Positions 1 to 8,066 of a stretch of DNA of 64,000 nucleotides are shown here, piece by piece; positions within the stretch are counted from its first letter, which is position 1, and every line of letters starts with the position of its first letter. The notes under the pieces are model-generated. The model was not told where the DNA came from, searched no databases, and worked only from the letters and a program-made list of their open reading frames with translations. The DNA is from CAZJWC01 sp964550125 (GTDB lineage Bacteria; Bacillota; Clostridia; Christensenellales; Borkfalkiaceae). Position numbers and translations under genes: made by a program. The stretch spans positions 62,001 through 126,000 of the forward strand of contig CAZJWC010000003.1 in the NCBI GenBank assembly GCA_964550125.1. Reading direction: 5' to 3'.

Positions 1-66
1 TTCTTTTTCTCCGTCCCATCGTGTGAACTCGGCTATAATCTTTTTATCTTGTTTTGTTTGTGTCAT
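1..66 (-). CDS. N-terminal fragment of a phage-type hypothetical protein
   Basis: Only the first 22 codons are inside the window; the gene runs off the left edge. The ATG at 66 is preceded by a strong ribosome binding site (AGGAGG on the minus strand). It begins MTQTKQDKKIIAEF. It is the next cistron after ssb in the leftward mobile-element operon, starting 9 nt after the ssb stop. Too little is visible to assign a function. Confidence 0.6.
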   Translation of the reverse strand, partial: MTQTKQDKKIIAEFTRWDGEKE

Positions 67-75
67 ATCAACCTC

Positions 76-429
76 CTAAAATGGTAGGTCGTCATCATTG
101 ATTGGATCTGAGTCTGCTTGTGGATCTGCTTCTTTCTTCTCGGTTTCTTCTTTGCATACAAAGTCTGCCGACATTGAATAGTATGTTTTGTCATCTTTCT
201 GGGTTTGTTTTAACTTTCCACATGCGAGCACTCGGTCGCCTTTTTTAATTGCAAGTTTGCGATTCCATACTGTTATGTTGACAATTGGTAGGTTGTTTCC
301 ATCTTTGTCTTTTCCCATTCCAATTCCAAACTCTATGAATTGCTCGCTATTGTATTCTTTGTCTTTTGCATCGCCTACGGTGCAACCTGCAATTATGCAG
401 TCGTCTTTTCCATCTCTTTTAATAAACAT
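76..429 (-). CDS. ssb: Single-stranded DNA-binding protein (phage-type SSB)
   Basis: This 117-residue OB-fold protein coats single-stranded DNA during replication and recombination. The body carries typical SSB strands (VNITVWNRKLA, GDRVLACGKL). It ends in an acidic tail closing with DDDLPF, the conserved C-terminal tip that recruits partner proteins. It is shorter than typical chromosomal SSBs of 140-180 residues, as is common for phage copies. The start at 429 has an AGGAGGG ribosome binding site. It follows the ERF annealing protein and nuclease genes in the same leftward operon, so it probably serves element-encoded recombination or replication rather than being the housekeeping ssb. Confidence 0.9.
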   Translation of the reverse strand: MFIKRDGKDDCIIAGCTVGDAKDKEYNSEQFIEFGIGMGKDKDGNNLPIVNITVWNRKLAIKKGDRVLACGKLKQTQKDDKTYYSMSADFVCKEETEKKEADPQADSDPINDDDLPF

Positions 430-441
430 TGATTTACCCTC

Positions 442-699
442 CTAATCGTTCGCTATGCTTTGAACATAGGCTTTTTCTACATCAATAAGTTTTGTGATTT
501 TATTGATTTCTCTATCGATTTCGTTGATTTTGTTATCGGCTTCTTGTTTGTTTCTAAATGCTAAATTTTCAAGCTCTTTGATTTTGTTTTCAATGTTTGA
601 ATTGGTTTCGTTTTGTTTATCTCTGATTGCTTGTTTCTTGTTTCCAAGTGCTTCTTTTTTGCTGACATATTTGTCAATTTTGCTTCTAAATAATCTCAT
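442..699 (-). CDS. Small coiled-coil hypothetical protein
   Basis: An 85-residue, highly charged protein. Almost its whole length looks helical, with hydrophobic residues at heptad-like spacing (for example IENKIKELENLAF and INEIDREINKITKLI), which indicates a coiled coil. There is no signal peptide or catalytic motif. It lies between ssb and the next upstream cistron and overlaps that cistron by one base, which is tight phage-style packing. I do not recognise the family. Confidence 0.6.
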   Translation of the reverse strand: MRLFRSKIDKYVSKKEALGNKKQAIRDKQNETNSNIENKIKELENLAFRNKQEADNKINEIDREINKITKLIDVEKAYVQSIAND

Positions 700-1010
700 T
701 AGTCTTTTCCTCCTAAAATGTTTATTAAGTTTTCTATATCAAGATCGATTGAACTTGCTGCTCTTTTTAATAATTGCTCTTTCGCTGCATCTAATGCTTC
801 TGCAAATTCAAGCATTGTTTTTATTGAAAATTCCCCAGCAATTATTGTTTGAATTCTTTTTTCGTTCTCGTGCAATGTTAAGCAGATTGTTGATTCTGCA
901 TTTTCCATTTCGTGCACTCTTCCGTTTGATGATTTTACAATAACTTGTAAAGTTTCCTTTTCTTTTGTTCTTCTTACTGAGTCTTCTATAATTTCAATTC
1001 TTTTCTTCAT
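699..1010 (-). CDS. Hypothetical protein of the mobile-element early operon
   Basis: A 103-residue soluble protein beginning MKKRIEIIEDSVRR. The first two thirds look like alternating strands. The C-terminal third is helical and ends in a short acidic stretch followed by GGKD. No domain is recognised. It starts one base from the end of the NinB-like gene upstream and overlaps the coiled-coil gene downstream, so it is almost certainly translated as part of the same polycistron. Confidence 0.6.
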   Translation of the reverse strand: MKKRIEIIEDSVRRTKEKETLQVIVKSSNGRVHEMENAESTICLTLHENEKRIQTIIAGEFSIKTMLEFAEALDAAKEQLLKRAASSIDLDIENLINILGGKD

Positions 1011-1011
1011 T

Positions 1012-1518
1012 TTAATTCTCCTTTTTGTAACCCTTCAAATTTTCAAGTTCCATCGGGGTTAGGGTTTCGATCCCGAGTTGTTTTGCTTCCTGGATAGTTC
1101 CATCTATCAAGATTGCCATTTCGGCGCTATCAAGCGTATGTGTTTCTTTATAAATCAAATATTTTACAAAAGCCTTGCCATTTTCGGTTGTTTCGCCTAT
1201 GGGTTTGGCGTATTTAAAGTATTTTGTTATTGGCACATCTTTCAATGCTTTGAAGCCTGCTTTTAAGCCCCTTTCATCGCTTGCTATCGTGCCATAGTCT
1301 AAATTCATTTGAACTTTTACCTCTTCTGCCGATTTCCTTACTGCTTTGGCGATTTTATCTACCAAAACATGAAAGTATGCATTTGCGTCAAGGCTTCTTT
1401 TCTTCCTGTAAGGTTTTATCTCGCAAATGTAAGGCTTTTCCTTAATCTCTGGCAGGATATTCATTAGTTCGTTTTGAACTTGTAGTATATCCTTTTGCTC
1501 TTGTATCAAAATTTCCAT
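1012..1518 (-). CDS. NinB-like phage recombination protein
   Basis: A 168-residue protein with the segment KKRSLDANAYFHVLVDKIA (about residues 39-57). This resembles the RSLxQNAxxH region of NinB/Orf-type phage recombination proteins and is common in Firmicutes prophages next to SSB and ERF genes. NinB proteins act at recombination intermediates and bind single-stranded DNA. The family call rests on this motif and on the neighbourhood: nuclease and ERF upstream, SSB downstream. It starts 2 nt after the nuclease gene stop. A structural comparison would be needed to confirm the fold. Confidence 0.5.
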   Translation of the reverse strand: MEILIQEQKDILQVQNELMNILPEIKEKPYICEIKPYRKKRSLDANAYFHVLVDKIAKAVRKSAEEVKVQMNLDYGTIASDERGLKAGFKALKDVPITKYFKYAKPIGETTENGKAFVKYLIYKETHTLDSAEMAILIDGTIQEAKQLGIETLTPMELENLKGYKKEN

Positions 1519-1520
1519 AT

Positions 1521-2405
1521 TTAATCCTTTAATGTTATTCTTACGCTTGCCTTAATGGCTGATGTTTTTACATATTGTTCTGCAATCTCTGGCAGTTCCT
1601 TTTTAATTCTTGCCGAGTCGATTGTTTCCCTTGTGGTTGGTGCTACATAGGTTATTTTGAAGTATTCGTTATCAATACTCTTTACCCCTGTTTCTTCCAT
1701 TTTTTCAATAAGCATTTGTTTTAGTTCGCTTTCTGCTTTTTCAAGTTCCTTTTTCCTATCGTCAAGTGTTTTAAGTTCTTGCTGAATAGTTAGGATTTTT
1801 TCGCAGGATACAGTGTCAAGTTCCAGTGTTTTCTTTTGGAACAATTCGCAGTTCCTTTCGCATTCAAGCAATCTTTCGATTTCTTCTTGCTCGATTGGTT
1901 TGATTTCCACAATGTTGCAGGTGTCTTCATCTGGGAAGTGGATACAAAGGAATTTGTCGAACTTTTCGTTCATCAAGTATGCGTAAAGACTTAATTGCCA
2001 CGCTACTGCTTCCCTGTGAAGTGTTGTTGTGGTTTTGAAATCGCCGAGAAATGTTTGACCATCAATTATCCCAGCCACATCTACTGTTCCTGCGATTTCA
2101 TCGTTCCATACCATAAATTCGCTTTTGCTTGGTAGGATATTGTGTTTTTTGCAAGCTTTTATAAAATTTTCAAGTTCGCTTGTAAATCCAAGTTTTTTGT
2201 GGTTTATGTATTGTTCCAGTTCTTCGTGTATCACGCTTCCCCTTTCTGCTTTCGCTTTTAATACATTTTCGTTAACATTTGAATAATCGGGTGTTATTTC
2301 GTGTTTCTTCAAAAGTGTAGTTACGGATACAAGGTTTATCTTTTCTCCGTTGTCTTTGATAAGGGTGTATGTGTGATTTTTCTTATTAAACTTTACTTTG
2401 TCCAT
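1521..2405 (-). CDS. PD-(D/E)XK nuclease, probable recombination exonuclease
   Basis: A 294-residue nuclease of the RecB/YqaJ-like superfamily. The visible core is GTVD (Asp at about 109), then GDFKT (Asp122, Lys124), then a Gln at about 137 in the following helix (WQLSLYAYL), which is the classic metal-binding D...DxK...Q layout. A His-Glu pair at about 60 precedes it. The C-terminal 90 residues begin with a charged helix and end in a small beta domain. ATG at 2405 is chosen over GTG at 2411 because GGAGG is 6 nt upstream of it. The gene overlaps the ERF gene by 20 nt. Exonuclease plus annealing protein is the standard two-component phage recombinase, so it probably makes the 3' tails that the ERF protein anneals. 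Confidence 0.82.
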   Translation of the reverse strand: MDKVKFNKKNHTYTLIKDNGEKINLVSVTTLLKKHEITPDYSNVNENVLKAKAERGSVIHEELEQYINHKKLGFTSELENFIKACKKHNILPSKSEFMVWNDEIAGTVDVAGIIDGQTFLGDFKTTTTLHREAVAWQLSLYAYLMNEKFDKFLCIHFPDEDTCNIVEIKPIEQEEIERLLECERNCELFQKKTLELDTVSCEKILTIQQELKTLDDRKKELEKAESELKQMLIEKMEETGVKSIDNEYFKITYVAPTTRETIDSARIKKELPEIAEQYVKTSAIKASVRITLKD

Positions 2406-3000
2406 TTCCACCCTCCGTCTTTTTGGCGTTTGCCTTCTTTTGTTTTTGAATTGCTGATTCTGCTTGTTTGAAGGTTATTTGCTCGATTTTCTCAACCTTG
2501 TAGTAGTTTGCCATCTTCTTTAATCGATCATCTGTAAAGCCGAGTTTTTTCAATTCTTCAATTTGAACTTTTGTAATAAGTTTTTCTTCTGGCTTCTCTT
2601 TGTTCTTGCCATTGTTTAAGGTGTCGCTGTCATTTCCATCGTCTATTGCAAATAGTCCACAAAGTGCGTATTTCCTTGCATATGAACTTGTCGACCCCGT
2701 TGTTTGGCTCTCGTCCATCTTTGGTTTAGCCTTGTCTGGCTCTCTTGCTGACGCTTTGGAATTGATAAATTCTTCGCCATCTGTTAGTGTTGCTGTTGCT
2801 TCGATATAAAATCTTTCGCCCTTTTGGACTACCTCGTCTGTTAATTGAAGCGCTAGTTCATGTTTAGCACACAGTGGTTTAACTGCTTGCAGTATGTCTT
2901 CGCAGGATCTGTATTTGAATTCTGCGAATTGGTTATATTTGTTTTTTTCAACCTTCAATTCGTTTTGAATTGCTGAAAGTTTTTTATAAATTTCTTTCAT
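2386..3000 (-). CDS. ERF-family single-strand annealing protein
   Basis: A 204-residue member of the ERF recombinase family, which anneals complementary single strands during phage recombination. The diagnostic block is GSTSSYARKYAL followed by CGLFAIDDGND at about residues 102-124. The N-terminal part (NKYNQFAEFKYRSCEDI) is also typical. The C-terminal third is a low-complexity Lys/Glu-rich tail, usually variable in this family. It begins directly after the small upstream gene with no gap and overlaps the nuclease gene downstream. Together with that nuclease and SSB it forms a complete recombination module. Confidence 0.92.
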   Translation of the reverse strand: MKEIYKKLSAIQNELKVEKNKYNQFAEFKYRSCEDILQAVKPLCAKHELALQLTDEVVQKGERFYIEATATLTDGEEFINSKASAREPDKAKPKMDESQTTGSTSSYARKYALCGLFAIDDGNDSDTLNNGKNKEKPEEKLITKVQIEELKKLGFTDDRLKKMANYYKVEKIEQITFKQAESAIQKQKKANAKKTEGGNGQSKV

Positions 3001-3162
3001 TTATTTAATCCCTCCCAATACTTTGCTAAATTGTGAAACGATTTCGTTTAACTCTTTTTCGCCATCTATTTTTAGAATGTAATTCAATGTTCTTTTTGCC
3101 ATTGTTATCGGCATTTGCAATATTTCCTTTGCGTATTGTGCGCAGTGATATTCTTTGCTCAT
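3001..3162 (-). CDS. Small hypothetical protein, 53 residues
   Basis: A short open frame beginning MSKEYHCAQYAKEIL, predicted mostly helical. ATG at 3162 is preceded by an ATTAGGAGT ribosome binding site 8 nt upstream. Its stop abuts the ERF start codon at 3000, so the two are probably translationally coupled. No family is recognised. The good ribosome binding site and exact packing support it as real. Confidence 0.6.
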   Translation of the reverse strand: MSKEYHCAQYAKEILQMPITMAKRTLNYILKIDGEKELNEIVSQFSKVLGGIK

Positions 3163-3225
3163 AAAATTTTTACTCCTAATAATTGATTTTTTCTTTGAGA
3201 TGGTATATAATAATGGTGCGTTAGG

Positions 3226-3675
3226 TTATCGCTGTATACCTATCTCATTAACCACTGGGCAGTTGCTTTGCTTGGTGGTTTTTTCTTTTGCTTCGGTTTT
3301 TTCAACCTTCTTTTGAAATTGTAAGTAACAATGCCATATAAAATCTTTTAGGCTGTGATACCCACATTTCCGTAGATTTTCTTGTGTGAAAATTTGCCTT
3401 GCCTCGTTTGGTAGACTTACGGTTAATTTGTAAATTGCAAGTTCTGCCTTTGTTTTTGGGCTTCTCTGATTTTTGCTTTTAACATAAAGTTCGTTATCTT
3501 TATAAATGTCTTGTCTTTCGCATTTCAATTCTTTGCAGATTGCTTCAAGCATCTTTGGAATTGGTAGGCATTTATAATTTTCAAAGTTACTCATCATCGG
3601 GGCATTTGTTCCTACTCTTTTGGCAAGGTCTGTTTGCTCCAGTCCACACTCTCTGCGTTTCTCTTGTAGTTTCAT
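3226..3675 (-). CDS. HTH (XRE/Cro-type) transcriptional regulator of the mobile element
   Basis: A 149-residue protein whose first 50 residues form an XRE-type helix-turn-helix (MKLQEKRRECGLEQTDLAK, then an unusual recognition turn TNAPMMSNFENY). The remainder (about 60-149) is a helical domain with no recognised family and a Lys/Glu-rich tail. The start is set at ATG 3675, which has GGAGG 5 nt upstream; a longer frame upstream lacks a ribosome binding site. The gene sits 19 nt downstream of the RHH regulator. It is probably a phage early regulator. Confidence 0.72.
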   Translation of the reverse strand: MKLQEKRRECGLEQTDLAKRVGTNAPMMSNFENYKCLPIPKMLEAICKELKCERQDIYKDNELYVKSKNQRSPKTKAELAIYKLTVSLPNEARQIFTQENLRKCGYHSLKDFIWHCYLQFQKKVEKTEAKEKTTKQSNCPVVNEIGIQR

Positions 3676-3694
3676 AATTCCTCCGTTTTTCGCC

Positions 3695-3847
3695 CTATGC
3701 GTTGTCAGCAATAATTTTTTTGATTGCAATTCTAACTAATTGACTAAGTGTTAAGTCTTTTTTCACAGCAAGGTCAGTTAGTTCTTCGTGTAGTTCTTTT
3801 GGAATTCTTACACCGATGCAAACAATGTTATCTTCTTTTGCACTCAT
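3695..3847 (-). CDS. Ribbon-helix-helix (CopG/Arc-type) repressor
   Basis: A 50-residue protein with one ribbon-helix-helix domain: strand IGVRIPKELHEELTDLA, then the second helix SQLVRIAIKKII. Such proteins are dimeric DNA-binding repressors, often autoregulatory. ATG at 3847 has an AGGAGGTG ribosome binding site, while the longer frame extending to 3952 has none. It is the first gene of the leftward operon. Two related 30-bp palindromes lie immediately upstream (3876-3905 and 3925-3954), one of them over the likely -10 box, which fits autorepression. Confidence 0.8.
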   Translation of the reverse strand: MSAKEDNIVCIGVRIPKELHEELTDLAVKKDLTLSQLVRIAIKKIIADNA

Positions 3848-3875
3848 ATTGCACACCTCCTTTTGTAAAATAAAA

Positions 3876-3954
3876 ATATGGCTTGCCAGTATTTGGCAAA
3901 CCATAAATTTTTTATCAAAATAAAATATGGATGTCTTAATACTGACACCCATAT
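3876..3954. promoter_or_regulatory. Two related 30-bp palindromes, probable operators, with a -10 box
   Basis: Palindrome 1 (3876-3905) and palindrome 2 (3925-3954) each begin ATATGG and end CCATA(T), and share a CAGTATT core when palindrome 2 is read on the minus strand. Their centres are 49 bp apart. A minus-strand TATAAT lies at 3953-3958 and overlaps the edge of palindrome 2; no good -35 is visible. Paired operators over a promoter in front of a small RHH repressor is the simplest reading. They could also fold as RNA hairpins. Confidence 0.55.
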
Positions 3955-3995
3955 TATAAGGTTACATACACACAATATTTTTTAAATATTCTTGT

Positions 3996-4031
3996 TACAA
4001 AAAAAGACAAGGCTGAAAAACCTTGTCTTTG
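3996..4031 (-). terminator. Rho-independent terminator of the aconitase operon
   Basis: A perfect 10-bp stem, AAAGACAAGG against CCTTGTCTTT, with an 8-nt loop. On the minus strand it is followed by a run of seven T. It lies just after the aconitase stop and marks the chromosome-side boundary next to the mobile element. Confidence 0.88.
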
Positions 4032-4036
4032 ATTTT

Positions 4037-5956
4037 CTATTTTGTATATGCAAGCAAACCACCTGCTTTTAAAATTGCAATTTGTCTTTCCGTAAACGAA
4101 CAAGCAAGTTCAAACTTTTCATTGGTAGTCTTGTCTGTAAGAATAACCTTGCCTTGTTTGATACCTTCAAAAATGTTATCAAGAACCAATTCGTCCTCTT
4201 GATTTAGTTTATCATAATCATCAGCGTTTGCAAAAGTTAGAGGCATAATACCTGCATTGATTAAGTTAGCTGCATGAATTCTTGCAAATGATTTTGCAAT
4301 TACAACTCTAACGCCTAGATATAGTGGAACTAGGGCAGCGTGCTCACGAGATGAGCCTTGACCATAATTACTACCACCTACAACAAAACATTGTTTTGCT
4401 TGTAATGCTCTTTCAGGGAAAGTCTTATCACATACGCCAAAGCAATATTGAGATAGGTGAGGAATATTTGAACGATAAGGTAATATCTTTGATCCAGCAG
4501 GCATAATGTGGTCAGTAGTGATATTATCTCCAACTTTAAGCACAAGTTTTGCTGAGATATTATCTGTCAAGGGATAAGTCTTAGGGAACTCTTTAATATT
4601 AGGTCCTTTGATAACCTCAACCTTATCAGCATCTTTTTCATCAGCAGGTGCTAAAATTGCACTATCGTCAATTTTAAAAGCGTCAGGCATTTCAACTTTG
4701 GGCATATCGCCAAGTAATCTAGGATCGGTAATTTCACCTGTCAAAGCAGCAGCAACGGCTGTTTCAGGAGATACTAAATACACCTTACCATCAGCAGTTC
4801 CACTTCTTCCCTCAAAGTTTCTGTTAAATGTACGCAATGATACACCAGCAGAGTTAGGAGAAAATCCCATACCGATACAAGGTCCACAAGCACACTCTAA
4901 AACTCTTGCACCTGCAGAAATAATACTAGACAACGCACCACAGTCGGCAAGCATTGTCATAACTTGTTTTGAACCACAAGAAATTGACATACTTACATCA
5001 GGACTAATTGTCTTTCCTTTTAATAATGATGCTACCTTTAACATATCGTAAAGTGATGAGTTAGTGCAGGAACCAATACATACTTGGTTTACTTTAGTGC
5101 CCTTTAAACTTTCTACCTCAACCACATTATCAGGACTATGAGGACAAGCAATTAAAGGTTTTAAATTATTTAAGTCAATATCAATGATTTTATCATATTC
5201 AGCGTCAGCATCTGAAGAAAGTTCAACATAATCTTCCTCTCTGCCTTGTGCCTTTAAAAACTCTCTAGTAATTTCATCTGCAGGGAATATTGAAGTAGTT
5301 GCACCAAGTTCAGCACCCATATTTGTTATAGTTGCTCTTTCAGGAACAGTCAAGTACTTAATACCTTCTCCACCCCACTCAATGATAGCACCTACACCAC
5401 CTTTTACGGACAAAATTCTTAAAATTTCTAAACTTATGTCCTTTGCTGTAACAAAGGGATTTAATTTGCCTATTAAATTTACCTTAAACATTTTAGGCAT
5501 AGTGATATAATATGCTCCACCACCCATCGCTACGGCAACATCAAGTCCACCTGCACCCATTGCAAGCATACCGATACCACCGTTTGTAGGAGTATGACTG
5601 TCCGAACCAATTAAAGTTTTTGAAGGTTTGCCAAATCTTTCAAGATGTACTTGGTGGCAAATGCCATTACCTGGTCTTGAAAAATAGATACCGTGTTTTT
5701 TACATACTGATTGAATATATCTATGGTCATCTGCGTTCTCAAAACCTGATTGTAAAGTGTTATGGTCAATATATGCTACTGAACGCTCCGTCTTTACTCT
5801 AGGAATACCTATGCTTTCAAATTCAAGATAAGCCATAGTACCTGTTGCGTCTTGAGTTAAGGTTTGGTCTATTCTAATTGCAATTTCATTGCCAACTTTC
5901 ATTTCACCTTCAATCAAATGCGCTTTAATAATTTTTTGTGCTATTGTAAGTCCCAT
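4037..5956 (-). CDS. acn: Aconitate hydratase
   Basis: This 639-residue aconitase interconverts citrate and isocitrate with a [4Fe-4S] cluster. The cluster ligands are visible as Cys297 (in CIGSCTNSS) and Cys357/Cys360 (in CACGPCIG). The C-terminal swivel domain carries GGSNYGQGSSREHAA. The length matches the short, putative aconitase class (about 640 residues) rather than the 880-900-residue AcnA class. The start is ATG 5956 with AGGAGAAT upstream; a longer frame reaches into the upstream regulator gene. It is the last gene of a citrate synthase - regulator - aconitase operon, supplying the oxidative branch towards 2-oxoglutarate. No isocitrate dehydrogenase is in the window. Confidence 0.95.
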   Translation of the reverse strand: MGLTIAQKIIKAHLIEGEMKVGNEIAIRIDQTLTQDATGTMAYLEFESIGIPRVKTERSVAYIDHNTLQSGFENADDHRYIQSVCKKHGIYFSRPGNGICHQVHLERFGKPSKTLIGSDSHTPTNGGIGMLAMGAGGLDVAVAMGGGAYYITMPKMFKVNLIGKLNPFVTAKDISLEILRILSVKGGVGAIIEWGGEGIKYLTVPERATITNMGAELGATTSIFPADEITREFLKAQGREEDYVELSSDADAEYDKIIDIDLNNLKPLIACPHSPDNVVEVESLKGTKVNQVCIGSCTNSSLYDMLKVASLLKGKTISPDVSMSISCGSKQVMTMLADCGALSSIISAGARVLECACGPCIGMGFSPNSAGVSLRTFNRNFEGRSGTADGKVYLVSPETAVAAALTGEITDPRLLGDMPKVEMPDAFKIDDSAILAPADEKDADKVEVIKGPNIKEFPKTYPLTDNISAKLVLKVGDNITTDHIMPAGSKILPYRSNIPHLSQYCFGVCDKTFPERALQAKQCFVVGGSNYGQGSSREHAALVPLYLGVRVVIAKSFARIHAANLINAGIMPLTFANADDYDKLNQEDELVLDNIFEGIKQGKVILTDKTTNEKFELACSFTERQIAILKAGGLLAYTK

Positions 5957-5978
5957 TTTTATTCTCCTGTCAACTTGT

Positions 5979-6623
5979 CTAATTTTTAAAATTTTGTACG
6001 AGATTTGCTTTTGCATTTTCAATATGCTTGATTGCAAGTTCTTCTGCTTTGTCAGCATCTCCTGCAATCATTGCATTTAAGATATCTTTATGCTCTTGCA
6101 TTGCCTTATTTGCTCTATCCATACTTGAAAAGGACATCTTACGATAACTTTGAATCTTTCTATGAAGTCCTGAAAGAATATCGTTCAACACTGAACTTCC
6201 TGAAATGCTATAAAGCAAATCGTGGAATTTTCCGTCCTGTTGTTTGACTGAATCGTAGTCGTTGCGTTTTGTATAAAATTCTTGCAACTCTAAAATTTCA
6301 TTGAACTGCTCAATAAATTCTTTTGTAAGCAAAGGAGTTGCCTTTCTTATCGCTAAACCTTCAATTCCTATTCTTATATCATAGATGTCGATTAAATCTT
6401 GTTGATTTACACCGAGAATAACAATTCCCTTACCCGACTCCTCTATAAGTCTTTCTTGCTTTAATCTATTTAAAGCCTCACGGATGGGTGTACGACTGAC
6501 TTCAAGTTCGGTAGAAAGTTTTAATTCAGTAAGAAAAGTACCTCTTGGATATTTACCACTTAAAATATCATTTTCAAGTTGTTCAAATACTCTATCAGCA
6601 AGCGAAATGCTTTTGCTTTTCAT
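5979..6623 (-). CDS. GntR-family (FadR/FCD) transcriptional regulator
   Basis: A 214-residue regulator. Residues about 5-72 form the winged helix (LADRVFEQLENDILSGKYP, then SRTPIREALNRL). Residues about 76-210 form an all-helical FCD effector domain, which usually binds a metal and a carboxylate ligand. It sits between the citrate synthase and aconitase genes, 12 nt after the first and 22 nt before the second, so it is co-transcribed with the pathway it most likely controls. A perfect 14-bp GntR-type palindrome overlaps the operon promoter at 8053-8066. The effector is unknown; citrate or another tricarboxylic acid is an inference from context. Confidence 0.9.
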   Translation of the reverse strand: MKSKSISLADRVFEQLENDILSGKYPRGTFLTELKLSTELEVSRTPIREALNRLKQERLIEESGKGIVILGVNQQDLIDIYDIRIGIEGLAIRKATPLLTKEFIEQFNEILELQEFYTKRNDYDSVKQQDGKFHDLLYSISGSSVLNDILSGLHRKIQSYRKMSFSSMDRANKAMQEHKDILNAMIAGDADKAEELAIKHIENAKANLVQNFKN

Positions 6624-6635
6624 AGAAATTACCTC

Positions 6636-8012
6636 TTATAAAGCCTTGTATTTTCCGTTTGAAAGTTCATCGATCTTTGTTTCAAGTTCGTGCGTACTTA
6701 AACCTGAAACACGTCCATCTTCATATTCTTTATCAATCCACTCTTTAAGTTGTAAAACGATAGGGCTTTGTTTTGATACCATCTCATCGCCCTCTAAAGC
6801 ATAGTTATCGTTAATCCAGTAAGCAATACCAGCCAAACCTGACGTTTTTGAAATTACTACTGATGCAGGACGATTTAAAATCTTTTTAGTATCAAAAATG
6901 TTATAAATTTCTTCATCTTTTAGTAAACCGTCTGCATGAATACCTGCTCTAGTTACGTTAAAGTTTTTACCAACGAAGGGTGTCATAACGGGGATTTTAT
7001 AACCCATTTCCTTTTTGAAATATCTTGCAATGTCAGTGATTGCTGTTGTGTCCATACCGTCAAGCGTTCCTTTAAGTTGAGCATACTCAAATACCATTGC
7101 TTCCAAAGGAATATTGCCCGTTCTTTCACCGATACCAAGTAATGAGCAGTTAACTGCTTGTGAACCATAAAGCCATGCTGCCGTTGCGTTAGATACAGCA
7201 TGATAAAAATCATTATGTCCGTGCCACTCAAGTCTTTCACTAGGCACTCCACTATAATGTTGAATACCATATACTATACCGGGAACACTACGAGGAATAG
7301 CAACCTCCGAATAAGGCACACCATATCCCATTGTATCGCATATACGAATTTTAACGGGAATTTTAGCATCTTCTGCCATTTTTTCAAGTTCGTTTACCAA
7401 GGGAATAACAAAACCATAGTAATCCGCTCTTGTCATATCTTCAAGGTGACATCTAGGAACTATACCTGCCTCAAAAGCAAGTGCAACTGAACTCAAATAG
7501 TGGTCCATCGCTTGTTTTCTAGTCATATTTAACTTTTTAAAGATATGATAGTCGGAAACGCTTAAAAGCATACCTGTTTCTTTAATATCTAAATCCTTAA
7601 CAAGCTTAAAGTCATTTTTTGACGCTCTAATCCAAGTAGTAATTTCAGGAAATTTAAGCCCCAAAGCCTTACACTGTTCTAAAGCCTCTCTATCCTTTTT
7701 GCTATATACAAAAAACTCTGTTTGTCTAATAATACCTTTAGGACCACCTAAACGTGAAAGTAATTTGTATAAATCTACTATTTGTTTTACTGAATAAGGG
7801 TCAACCGATTGTTGTCCATCTCTAAATGAAGTATCCGTTATGTAGATTTGCTCAGGCATACCCATAGGCACTCTACGATGGTTAAAAGGAATTTTAGGAA
7901 CTTCAGAATAACTATAAATTTCTCTGTATAAGTTAGGTTCTTCAACATCTTGCAACGCATATTTATAAGATTGTTGCTCTAATAGATTAGTTTTTTTAGA
8001 AAGTTCTAACAT
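6636..8012 (-). CDS. Probable (Re)-citrate synthase, HMGL-like family
   Basis: A 458-residue TIM-barrel enzyme of the isopropylmalate/homocitrate synthase superfamily. Near the N-terminus it has TDTSFRDGQQS (59-69), with the metal- and substrate-binding Arg64/Asp65. HGHND with metal-ligand histidines is at 264 and 266. It lacks the C-terminal LeuA allosteric domain. Length, the N-terminal extension before the barrel, and an adjacent aconitase fit the anaerobe-type Re-citrate synthase known from Clostridium kluyveri, which makes citrate from oxaloacetate and acetyl-CoA. Homocitrate synthase is the alternative. ATG 8012 has GGAGGT upstream. Expression is from the consensus promoter at 8064-8092. 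Confidence 0.8.
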   Translation of the reverse strand: MLELSKKTNLLEQQSYKYALQDVEEPNLYREIYSYSEVPKIPFNHRRVPMGMPEQIYITDTSFRDGQQSVDPYSVKQIVDLYKLLSRLGGPKGIIRQTEFFVYSKKDREALEQCKALGLKFPEITTWIRASKNDFKLVKDLDIKETGMLLSVSDYHIFKKLNMTRKQAMDHYLSSVALAFEAGIVPRCHLEDMTRADYYGFVIPLVNELEKMAEDAKIPVKIRICDTMGYGVPYSEVAIPRSVPGIVYGIQHYSGVPSERLEWHGHNDFYHAVSNATAAWLYGSQAVNCSLLGIGERTGNIPLEAMVFEYAQLKGTLDGMDTTAITDIARYFKKEMGYKIPVMTPFVGKNFNVTRAGIHADGLLKDEEIYNIFDTKKILNRPASVVISKTSGLAGIAYWINDNYALEGDEMVSKQSPIVLQLKEWIDKEYEDGRVSGLSTHELETKIDELSNGKYKAL

Positions 8013-8052
8013 ATTTACCTCCACAAATGAGTTTTTTTCAATAATCCAACTT

Positions 8053-8066
8053 AATTGTATACAATT
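8053..8066. promoter_or_regulatory. GntR-type operator at the citrate synthase promoter
   Basis: AATTGTATACAATT is a perfect 14-bp palindrome containing the GT...AC half-sites typical of GntR/FadR regulators. It overlaps the 3' end of the -10 box, so a bound repressor would block RNA polymerase. The regulator encoded inside the same operon (5979-6623) is the obvious candidate ligand. Confidence 0.75.

Noticed and set aside
4608..5051. Open frames on the opposite strand of aconitase and many other genes
   Set aside because: They lie antisense to well-conserved genes and lack ribosome binding sites and recognisable domains.
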